A stretch of 5,708 nt of DNA. Origin: HK-STAS-PATE-36 sp964610345. Lineage in GTDB: Bacteria; Patescibacteriota; Saccharimonadia; Saccharimonadales; JAGQNJ01. Every line of letters starts with the position of its first letter. Position 1 is the stretch's first letter. Location: NCBI GenBank assembly GCA_964610345.1, contig CAZSVQ010000041.1:1-5708 (forward strand), in the 5' to 3' direction. Shown piece after piece: positions 1 to 5,708 of this stretch. A model generated the notes under the pieces. That model searched no databases. It was given only the letters and a program-made list of their open reading frames with translations, and was not told the DNA's origin. Both the position numbers and the translations under genes were made by a program.

Positions 1-1
1 A

Positions 2-508
2 ATGAAAAGTACAGTTGGACCAGCCCAAGTAACAACCGTTGAGGATAAAATTGCTGGTAACCTAACCTTCAGTCAGATGCTACTCATGACAACACCAGTA
101 TTTGTGTCTGGTGTTATCTTCGCATTCCTGCCACCATTTATGAACTTGAGTGGCTACAAGTTGATGATAGTAGTATCAATTGCGGTGATCTGCTTGACGC
201 TGGCGGTACGTGTTAAGGGGCGTATCGTCTTATCTTGGATTATGATTTTAGGTAGGTATAATTCTCGACCTCGCTACTATATTTATGACAAGAATAACCT
301 GCATCTTCGCAGTGCTACTAATGAAAAAACCGAAGATACGCTAGGCCAGACTCACGCTAAGAAGGTGAGCATTAAACCACAGAAGATCAAACTGCCAATG
401 AAAAAAATGGTTTGGGCCGAAGAAGTTGCAACAAACCCCAGTGCTCAGCTGGAATTCAAGACCACCAAGAAAGGAGACCTCCGTGTCTATATTCAGGAAA
501 TCAAATAA
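2..508 (+). CDS. PrgI/VirB3-like inner-membrane component of a type IV secretion system
   Basis: This 168-residue protein probably sits in the inner membrane next to the VirB4 ATPase, the role of VirB3/PrgI proteins in conjugation channels. The N-terminal stretch around E14-D15-K16 and G19-L21-T22 resembles the usual PrgI opening, in which a short acidic segment precedes the first membrane helix. Two hydrophobic helices follow, about residues 26-46 (with a P44-P45 break) and 54-70. After them comes a basic amphipathic segment ending in R89-P90-R91-Y92, a motif I know from PrgI-family proteins. Residues 96-168 form a polar, lysine-rich tail, making it longer than the roughly 100-120 residues common in the family. 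The ATG lies one base inside the window edge, so its ribosome-binding site cannot be seen and an upstream start is possible. The 3' end overlaps the next gene by 26 bp. Family assignment rests on topology, motif and position before VirB4. Confidence 0.83.
   Translation: MKSTVGPAQVTTVEDKIAGNLTFSQMLLMTTPVFVSGVIFAFLPPFMNLSGYKLMIVVSIAVICLTLAVRVKGRIVLSWIMILGRYNSRPRYYIYDKNNLHLRSATNEKTEDTLGQTHAKKVSIKPQKIKLPMKKMVWAEEVATNPSAQLEFKTTKKGDLRVYIQEIK
471..476 (+). promoter_or_regulatory. Shine-Dalgarno site that fixes the start of the TraC-like gene
   Basis: AAGGAG ends six bases before the GTG at 483, close to ideal spacing. It lies inside the 3' end of the PrgI-like gene. It favours GTG 483 as the start of the next gene over the more upstream TTG at 426, which has no comparable motif. 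Confidence 0.8.
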
Positions 509-1094
509 CAAGACTAGTTCACGTAAGCAAATTCAGATAAAAGGCGTGAAAGACGGTATTTTACTCCTTCCGGGCAATAAGTATCGGGCAGTTTTAGAGT
601 TATCATCAATTAACTTTGAACTTAAGAGTGAGGCCGAGCAAGATGCATTAATTGAAACCTATCAAAGTTTCTTAAACTCCTTGTCGACACCACTACAAAT
701 AGTTGTGCGAATACGAGAATTAGATATGGATAAGTACATCAATGATTTTCGGGCCAAACGAAAAACGGAGAAAAAGGCTGTATTTAAGGATGAGATAACG
801 AACTACACCGAGTTTGTTGCGAAGCTCATTACCAAGAACAAAATACTATCACGACATTTTTATGTCGTCATTCCACTTGAATCAAAGGAGAAGAACTTCG
901 ATGTCATTAAGGAGCAGTTGGCATTAACGACAGATATTATCGCAAAAGGACTGGCTCGATTGGGGATGCATGCTAAGCAGCTGTCGAGCATAGAAATTCT
1001 GGATTTATTCTATAGCTTCTATTCACCTGAACTCGCCAAAGCCCAGCCGCTCAAAACTCAGACACTCAAACTACTGACGGAGAATTATATATGA
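483..1094 (+). CDS. TraC-like protein, a free-standing VirB4 N-terminal domain homologue
   Basis: The gene encodes about 203 residues from a GTG start preceded by a strong AAGGAG. The open frame extends back to a TTG at 426, but that would add 19 residues without a ribosome-binding site. There is no signal peptide or membrane helix, so it should be cytoplasmic or peripheral at the inner membrane. After a short basic, serine-rich N-terminus comes an I-K-G-V-K-D-G-I strand, then L-P-G-N-K-Y-R and an L-E-L-S-S-I-N-F-E-L-K-S segment. Next is an E-A-E-Q helix, a T-Y-Q-S-F-L-N-S-L helix and a P-L-Q-I-V-V strand. The C-terminal part contains L-F-Y-S-F-Y-S-P. These elements, in this order, match what I know of the N-terminal domain of VirB4/TraE ATPases; no ATPase motif is present. 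It overlaps the VirB4 gene by 4 bp (ATGA). It probably works as the detached N-terminal part of that motor, contacting the PrgI-like protein; the role is inferred. Confidence 0.83.
   Translation: MSIFRKSNNKTSSRKQIQIKGVKDGILLLPGNKYRAVLELSSINFELKSEAEQDALIETYQSFLNSLSTPLQIVVRIRELDMDKYINDFRAKRKTEKKAVFKDEITNYTEFVAKLITKNKILSRHFYVVIPLESKEKNFDVIKEQLALTTDIIAKGLARLGMHAKQLSSIEILDLFYSFYSPELAKAQPLKTQTLKLLTENYI
1079..1082 (+). promoter_or_regulatory. Shine-Dalgarno site of the VirB4 gene
   Basis: GGAG sits eight bases before the ATG at 1091, inside the last codons of the TraC-like gene. Together with the ATGA stop/start overlap it supports ATG 1091 as the true start and indicates translational coupling of the two proteins. 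Confidence 0.7.
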
Positions 1095-2857
1095 AACTGC
1101 CAAACCTAGATCTTTCTAAGCTTGCCAAGCCCGGCAGTACAGTTGCCGAGTGGCAGAAAAGACGCCAGGAGCGACCAAAACAATACGCCCTAGATTACGG
1201 ACAACAAGACCCGATGGATATCATTTCCTACTCAGGACTTGAAGAGCAGGTTGGTCATGTGGTAATCGACGACATGTATATACGGACAATGTATATTTCT
1301 GGTTATCCTTTTGTTGCCAACTCAGGTTGGCTTAACTCGCTTATTAATTTCAATCACAACATTGATATTAGCTATCACATTGATCAGGTTGAGGCAACAA
1401 CTGCACTACCCAAACTTCATCGTAAAATTACTGAGCTTGAATCTACCAAGCGAGCGATGATTAGATCCGGAAAGATTATAGGGCCGGAGATTACAGACCC
1501 TCTTGATTCGGCAACTGAACTACGCGATAAGATTCTTCGTGGCCAAGAAAAGTTATTTCAAGCATCTATTTATGTTGCTATTACCGCAAAGGATCTCAAT
1601 GAGCTCAATAAAACAACTCGGCTGCTAGAAACTGCATTGTCGGCACGGTTATTTTATACGAAAGTTGCGCGTTACCAACAGGTTGAAGGTTTGCAATCAA
1701 TACTACCGAGGGCCGAGGATGAGCTTAGTCAACGCAGAAACCTTGATAGTTCTTCAGTTGCTCTGACATTTCCATTTATGAGCTCTGAGCTAGTACAAGA
1801 GTCGGGGATTTTATATGGTATAAACAAATCAAATAACTCACTAGTTATTCTTGATCNNNNNNNNNNAAATAACGCCAATTCAATTGTCTTTGCCCAAAGT
1901 GGTTCTGGAAAGAGCTACGCAACTAAAGTCGAAATACTGCGTCAGCTGATGCAGGGCACAAAAGTAATCGTGATAGATCCCGAGCGTGAATATAAACGAC
2001 TTAGCGAATCAGTCGATGGAACGTATATTAAGTTATCTGCTAAAAGTAAGGAGAAGATCAATCCATTTGATCTAGCGACTACCAAACGAAATAGAAGTGA
2101 TTTATCTGAGCACACCCAAGACTTAATTGAAGTCTTGTCACTCATGGCCGAAGGCCTAACTTCCCGCGAAAAGGCAGCTCTCGATAAAGCAATTCTAAAG
2201 ATCTATAAGAATGCAAAATCGGCTATGCCGTTACTTGAAGACTTGTACACCGAGCTACATAGTCTTGGTCAGATAAAACTATGCGAACGGCTTGAGAAAT
2301 ATATCTCAGGCTCACTGTCGGAAGTGTTTAATTCACAGACAAATATAAAGCTGGATAACCGCCTGATTATCTTTGATATCAAGGACATGCCCGAGAGTTT
2401 GCGTCAGATCATGATGTTGATTATTGCAAACTTTGTACAAAATCAAGTTAAGGTTAATCCTCAAAAACGGCTACTTGTTATTGATGAAGGATGGTTACTA
2501 CTAGAGCACGAGGAGTCCGCCCGCTTTGTAGCCGGCTTAGTTCGCCGTGCCCGTAAATACTACCTTGGCGTGTCAATCATCTCCCAGCAAGCCAATGATT
2601 TTCTTAAAAGTAATTATGGCCGGGCAATTGCTTCACAGAGTTCATTGCGTATTCTGATGAAACAGGATACTACAACGATTAAGAATGTAGTTAGCGAATT
2701 TCACCTAAGTGAGTACGAAGAGAATTTCTTACTAACCTGCGAACGTGGAGATGCGCTACTTATTGCTGATCAAAATCACGTCGCTGTTAAAGTCGTAGCG
2801 GCCGAAAAAGAACACCCGCTCATAACCACTAATCCAGCGGAGCTATATAGTGCATGA
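1091..2857 (+). CDS. virB4: VirB4/TraC-family type IV secretion ATPase (motor), with a 10-N gap
   Basis: This 588-residue protein is the conserved VirB4-type motor ATPase, expected at the cytoplasmic face of the inner membrane, where it powers channel assembly and substrate transfer. Residues from about 40 to 250 form the CagE/TrbE/VirB-type region, including the characteristic S-G-Y-P-F-V and G-W-L-N-S-L segment and a long helical region. The RecA-like ATPase domain shows Walker A A-Q-S-G-S-G-K-S (268-275), D-P-E-R-E-Y (296-301) and N-P-F-D (324-327). It continues with Walker B ending in I-D-E-G-W (D465, E466), the V-R-R-A-R-K-Y motif (484-490) and I-S-Q-Q (497-500). All ATPase motifs look intact. 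Ten Ns at 1857-1866 hide residues 256-259, but the frame is kept. The protein is shorter than the roughly 800 residues of many VirB4 proteins, apparently because the first domain is encoded by the preceding gene. ATGA overlaps join it to both neighbours. VirB4 is preferred over a HerA-type helicase because of the D-P-E-R-E-Y motif, the N-terminal region and the neighbours. Confidence 0.96.
   Translation: MKLPNLDLSKLAKPGSTVAEWQKRRQERPKQYALDYGQQDPMDIISYSGLEEQVGHVVIDDMYIRTMYISGYPFVANSGWLNSLINFNHNIDISYHIDQVEATTALPKLHRKITELESTKRAMIRSGKIIGPEITDPLDSATELRDKILRGQEKLFQASIYVAITAKDLNELNKTTRLLETALSARLFYTKVARYQQVEGLQSILPRAEDELSQRRNLDSSSVALTFPFMSSELVQESGILYGINKSNNSLVILDXXXXNNANSIVFAQSGSGKSYATKVEILRQLMQGTKVIVIDPEREYKRLSESVDGTYIKLSAKSKEKINPFDLATTKRNRSDLSEHTQDLIEVLSLMAEGLTSREKAALDKAILKIYKNAKSAMPLLEDLYTELHSLGQIKLCERLEKYISGSLSEVFNSQTNIKLDNRLIIFDIKDMPESLRQIMMLIIANFVQNQVKVNPQKRLLVIDEGWLLLEHEESARFVAGLVRRARKYYLGVSIISQQANDFLKSNYGRAIASQSSLRILMKQDTTTIKNVVSEFHLSEYEENFLLTCERGDALLIADQNHVAVKVVAAEKEHPLITTNPAELYSA
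1857..1866. other. Assembly gap of ten Ns inside the VirB4 gene
   Basis: Ten undetermined bases interrupt the VirB4 reading frame just before Walker A. With the flanking C and A they make exactly four codons, so the frame continues cleanly from L-D into N-N-A-N. A run of exactly ten Ns may be a scaffolding placeholder, in which case the real gap length is not guaranteed. Confidence 0.98.
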
Positions 2858-3492
2858 AATTCTTACTCTGGTTTGCTAGAAAATCGAGTGTTGAGCTAAA
2901 AATTGTTCTTATCACTCTATTTATTCTACTAAGCTTGCCGATTATTACCATTAGTATCCTATCGATCTCTGGCTTTGCGGCTGCGAGCCAAGTTTTAGCG
3001 TCTATTAACCCTGTTACTAAACTGGTTGAGATCTTTGATGCTAATGGGAATAAGGTCAGAGAACTAGAGCTTTCTACTGCTTGGCCAGCAACTGGCTATG
3101 TTTCTGACGAGTTCGGAACATTAGATCCATTTCGTCGGTTACTTGGGCTAAGCAGACATACGGGCATTGATATCGCCAATGAAAAAGGTCTAGTCGGTAC
3201 GCCCGTCACTACCTTCTTGATAGGTATGGTAGTCATGGTTGATCCAATTGATGATACTGCATGTGGCAGGAGTGTCAAAGTCGATCATGGCAATGGTATT
3301 CAGTCGCTGTACTGCCACTTAGAAGCCCCAGCCGCTTCCATGAACCAGCCAGTGAAGCCAGGAGACCTAATCGGCTATATGGGAAGTACCGGTGCATCAA
3401 CCGGCCCGCACTTGCACTTTCAGATAAATGTTTATGGAATACCCGTAAACCCAAGAACGTTTATGGTTGGAGTACCTAAAGGAACGTATTAA
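2854..3492 (+). CDS. Membrane-anchored M23 (LytM-type) peptidoglycan endopeptidase
   Basis: This 212-residue protein probably cuts peptidoglycan cross-bridges so that the secretion channel can pass through the cell wall, the job done by VirB1- or PrgK-type hydrolases elsewhere. A basic N-terminus is followed by one hydrophobic helix at about 17-39 with no clear signal-peptidase site. This suggests a cytoplasmic N-terminus and an enzyme domain outside. The M23 domain spans roughly 78-205. H102 and D106 (H-T-G-I-D) are the first zinc ligands, H155 lies in Y-C-H-L, and H186-L-H188 supplies the catalytic histidine and third zinc ligand. G-D-L-I-G-Y and G-S-T-G are also typical. All residues needed for activity are present, unlike degenerate EnvC- or NlpD-type regulators. 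C137 and C154 could form a disulfide outside the cell. The ATG overlaps the VirB4 stop as ATGA. A GGAG at 2839-2842 stands 11 bases upstream, rather far, so initiation may depend on coupling to VirB4 translation. Confidence 0.94.
   Translation: MKFLLWFARKSSVELKIVLITLFILLSLPIITISILSISGFAAASQVLASINPVTKLVEIFDANGNKVRELELSTAWPATGYVSDEFGTLDPFRRLLGLSRHTGIDIANEKGLVGTPVTTFLIGMVVMVDPIDDTACGRSVKVDHGNGIQSLYCHLEAPAASMNQPVKPGDLIGYMGSTGASTGPHLHFQINVYGIPVNPRTFMVGVPKGTY
3478..3484 (+). promoter_or_regulatory. Shine-Dalgarno site of the coupling-type ATPase gene
   Basis: AAAGGAA lies in the last codons of the peptidase gene, ten bases before the ATG at 3495. It is the only good ribosome-binding site near the start of this open frame and supports that ATG. 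Confidence 0.65.
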
Positions 3493-3494
3493 CA

Positions 3495-5708
3495 ATGGAT
3501 AATAATCAAATAATTCAAATTCTTATAATTACTGCTCGCATTAGCGGTGCGGTAATAGCTGCGTTGGCTGTGTTATTTATTGTGCGCAAAATTTATTTGT
3601 TCTTACGCCTTCGCAAACGACCAACTACACTGCTTGAGTTAACACCACCAGCTCGGGGCGATAAAACACCCGAAGCTACCGGCCAACTTTTGCTCAGTAT
3701 CTTCAGTTTACTTAGTGCTCAAACAATGTTAGAGAGGCTATTGGGGCGTAAAGATCTGATCTCTCTTGAGATTGTATCAACCCGAAGTGGCGGCATTCGA
3801 TACCTCATTAACTGCCACGAAAAACACGCTCAAAATATTGAACAGCTCATAGCATCATACTTGCCAGAAGTAAAAGTGGCACGTGTCGATGATTATGTAT
3901 CAAGTATAGACAAGAAACGATCTAGAATTTACGAGTTTAGGCAGAAAGCTCACTTCGCATATCCACTCAAAAGCTATGAACAACTAGAAGCTCATGATCC
4001 GATGGCTTACATCACCAATGCAATGACCAAACTAGGCGATCACGAACTACTAGCTTACCAGCTAATAGTTCAACCAACTGTGAGTCGTGAAGCAGATCTG
4101 CTAATCAAGAAAATCATGACAAACGATAACCTTATGCCAAAGCTTAGCCGAAGTTCTGTTCCAATGTTTACATTTATAACGCGATTTATTAACGCTGTTC
4201 TTTTCGGGGTGCTGGATACGGTAACCGATATATTTCACGGCAGTAGCCGAGAAACCTATGCTTCAAATCGACGAGACATTGAATACAAAAAGCAAGTTGC
4301 TAAAGGTATTAGGCCGATTAGGACACTATCGTATTTTGAACATGAGCAAGTTGAAGCTATTAGCGAGAAACTCCAACAACCGATGTTTCATGTCGATGTT
4401 CGTGTACTAATTAAAACTGATACTAAACAAGAAAGAGTATCTCGGCGCAAAAGTATTACTGCAGCACTCGGCTTGTACGCAACCCCAAAATACCAACGGC
4501 TTGTTATGCGTCATAGTAAACACTACTTATTGCAGTGGTACGAGCGTTTTAGCTTCAGCCTTCGTATGCCATCTTTTTTTGCGTCACACCGCAACCTGCT
4601 TGCAGTTTCAGAAGTATCTAGCCTCTACCATTTTCCACACACAGTAACTGCCAAGACGGAAAATGTTGTTAAGTCACTTAGTAGAACCTTGCCAGCACCA
4701 GTTTCTCTAAAAGGCCGTAATAAACTTGATGTTTTGATTGGCGAAAATATTCACCAAGGTACGGTAACTCCAATTGGGCTGACTGCAACTGAGCGAGAAC
4801 GTCACGTCTATATTATTGGTGGTACCGGAAATGGTAAAACTACCATGATTATTTACCAGATTGTTCAAGATATAAGAAACGGCAAGGGAATTGCAGTCGT
4901 TGATCCGCATGGCGACCTAGCCGAGAAAATCTTAGAGTATATTCCAAAAGAACGTATTAAGGATGTCGTTTACATGAACCCGGACGACCTTAAGCACCCG
5001 ATTGGCATGAATTTGCTTGAGCTGACTCCGGGTCTTACCGGTGATGATCTGCTTCGTGAAAAAGATATTGTTACTGAAGCTACAGTATCGGTGCTTAGAA
5101 AAATCTTTTCTGAAGATGACTCGGGTGGTCACCGAATTGAATATGTTTTGCGCAATGCAATTCAAACGGCGTTAACACTGGAAGATCCTACATTGTTTAC
5201 AATTTTTAAGCTACTCAACGACGCCAAGTTCCGTCGCAAAGTTACAAATGAACTTGAAGATGAAAACCTACGGGATTTCTGGAAGAATGAGCTTGGTAAA
5301 GCTGGTGAGTTCCAAAGAGTTAAAATGGCCGCTGGAATTACAGCTAAGATTGGGCGATTCCTTTTTTCTGCATCTGCGCGTGCCGTACTTGAACAACCAA
5401 AATCAACCATCAACTTTGAGGATATTCTTGCAGATAGAAAAATACTAATTTGCAATTTTTCAAAAGGGTTGCTTGGCGATGATACCTCCACACTCTTTGG
5501 GACTACTGTGCTAGCTAAACTTCAAACAGCTTCACTAAGGCGGGCCCGTATAAAAGCGAATGATCGAACACCATTCTTTCTGTATGTAGATGAGTTTCAA
5601 AACTTTGCCACCATGAGCTTTGTGCAAATGTTGAGCGAAGCCAGAAAGTATAAGTTATTCTTGGTGATGGCAGAGCAGTCTACTAGTCAGCAAGACCAAC
5701 AGCGCCTC
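3495..5708 (+). CDS. VirD4/TraD-like type IV secretion coupling ATPase (3' end beyond the window)
   Basis: The frame stays open for 738 codons from ATG 3495 to the last base, so the C-terminus is missing because of the window edge, not because the gene is broken. By family, this is a membrane-tethered hexameric ATPase that feeds substrate, classically DNA, into the VirB4 channel. A hydrophobic segment at about 6-30 is followed by a basic stretch (R31-R42), consistent with one anchor and a cytoplasmic body. A long region (about 45-430) precedes the motor and contains strand-helix units near 90-135 and 295-345. The ATPase domain shows Walker A G-G-T-G-N-G-K-T (442-449), V-V-D-P-H-G-D (468-474), N-F-S-K-G-L-L-G (654-661), Walker B Y-V-D-E-F (697-701) and S-E-A-R-K-Y (714-719). 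A sensor-like A-E-Q-S follows at 726-729. VirD4 proteins usually have Walker A near residue 130-150, so the N-terminal part is atypically long. It starts 2 bp after the peptidase gene and is likely in the same operon. Alternative: a FtsK/HerA-type pump with another substrate. Confidence 0.88.
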   Translation, partial: MDNNQIIQILIITARISGAVIAALAVLFIVRKIYLFLRLRKRPTTLLELTPPARGDKTPEATGQLLLSIFSLLSAQTMLERLLGRKDLISLEIVSTRSGGIRYLINCHEKHAQNIEQLIASYLPEVKVARVDDYVSSIDKKRSRIYEFRQKAHFAYPLKSYEQLEAHDPMAYITNAMTKLGDHELLAYQLIVQPTVSREADLLIKKIMTNDNLMPKLSRSSVPMFTFITRFINAVLFGVLDTVTDIFHGSSRETYASNRRDIEYKKQVAKGIRPIRTLSYFEHEQVEAISEKLQQPMFHVDVRVLIKTDTKQERVSRRKSITAALGLYATPKYQRLVMRHSKHYLLQWYERFSFSLRMPSFFASHRNLLAVSEVSSLYHFPHTVTAKTENVVKSLSRTLPAPVSLKGRNKLDVLIGENIHQGTVTPIGLTATERERHVYIIGGTGNGKTTMIIYQIVQDIRNGKGIAVVDPHGDLAEKILEYIPKERIKDVVYMNPDDLKHPIGMNLLELTPGLTGDDLLREKDIVTEATVSVLRKIFSEDDSGGHRIEYVLRNAIQTALTLEDPTLFTIFKLLNDAKFRRKVTNELEDENLRDFWKNELGKAGEFQRVKMAAGITAKIGRFLFSASARAVLEQPKSTINFEDILADRKILICNFSKGLLGDDTSTLFGTTVLAKLQTASLRRARIKANDRTPFFLYVDEFQNFATMSFVQMLSEARKYKLFLVMAEQSTSQQDQQRL

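Noticed and set aside
426..482. Upstream TTG start giving the TraC-like protein 19 extra residues.
   Set aside because: It has no ribosome-binding site and would lengthen the overlap to 83 bp. GTG 483 has AAGGAG at ideal spacing, and the extra residues do not resemble the family.
1857..1866. Possible frameshift or pseudogene at the N run.
   Set aside because: The frame resumes exactly in the expected motif (N-N-A-N then Walker A), and the gene is otherwise complete.
1942..2145. 67-residue minus-strand open frame inside VirB4.
   Set aside because: It is antisense to the D-P-E-R-E-Y and N-P-F-D region of VirB4, so it is a shadow.
3386..3408. Short direct repeat (two ACCGG copies) that could suggest a regulatory element.
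   Set aside because: It encodes the conserved G-S-T-G-A-S-T-G-P region of the M23 domain, which explains the repetition.
3096..3479. Open frames overlapping the peptidase gene (minus 3096-3278, plus 3261-3479).
   Set aside because: The M23 frame holds every catalytic motif. These are alternative-frame shadows.
3485..3500. Possible terminator or promoter between the peptidase and the coupling ATPase genes.
   Set aside because: Only two bases separate the genes, and there is no hairpin followed by a T run.
4707..5165. Two minus-strand open frames (4707-4910 and 4932-5165).
   Set aside because: Both are antisense to Walker A and the following motor region of the coupling ATPase. They have no domain signal.
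5162..5491. 109-residue open frame on the minus strand.
   Set aside because: It lies wholly antisense to the coupling ATPase core, where the plus frame carries recognisable motifs. Its composition is serine-rich and shadow-like, and no ribosome-binding site stands out.
1..5708. Alternative genetic code with UGA read as glycine, known from some CPR phyla.
   Set aside because: UGA ends the TraC-like and VirB4 genes at natural ATGA junctions, and no in-frame UGA occurs inside any gene.

Overview
The window is an uninterrupted plus-strand run of five protein-coding genes forming part of a type IV secretion (conjugation-type) gene cluster. The compact VirB4, the PrgI-like membrane protein, the free-standing VirB4 N-terminal ('TraC-like') protein, the M23 peptidase and the DPHGD-type ATPase are a combination I associate with Candidate Phyla Radiation (Patescibacteria) genomes, most likely Saccharibacteria (TM7). 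That assignment is from memory of family patterns, not from a search. UGA is used as a normal stop at the ends of two genes and does not occur in frame inside any of them. This argues against the UGA-glycine code of Gracilibacteria and Absconditabacteria.

Layout: (1) 2-508, PrgI/VirB3-like two-helix inner-membrane protein; (2) 483-1094, TraC-like protein resembling the N-terminal domain of VirB4, best started at a GTG with a strong Shine-Dalgarno inside the previous gene; (3) 1091-2857, VirB4/TraC-type ATPase with intact Walker A and B motifs and a 10-N assembly gap just before Walker A; (4) 2854-3492, membrane-anchored M23 (LytM-type) peptidoglycan endopeptidase with all zinc and catalytic residues present; (5) 3495 to the window end, a VirD4/TraD-like coupling-type ATPase with an unusually long N-terminal region, cut by the window edge. 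Junctions are a 26-bp overlap, two 4-bp ATGA overlaps and a 2-bp gap, so the genes almost certainly form one operon with translational coupling. I see no internal promoter, terminator, RNA gene, repeat array or insertion sequence, and there is no non-coding stretch of any length.

How they fit together: in Gram-positive-type conjugation systems such as pCF10 the order VirB3-like (PrgI), VirB4-like (PrgJ), cell-wall hydrolase (PrgK) is conserved, with a VirD4-like coupling ATPase also encoded. The window reproduces this order, with VirB4 apparently split into two polypeptides. The likely product is a membrane channel with two motor ATPases and a dedicated wall hydrolase. Whether it moves DNA, proteins, or serves contact with a host bacterium cannot be read from this sequence. 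No relaxase, VirB6 or VirB8 gene lies inside the window.
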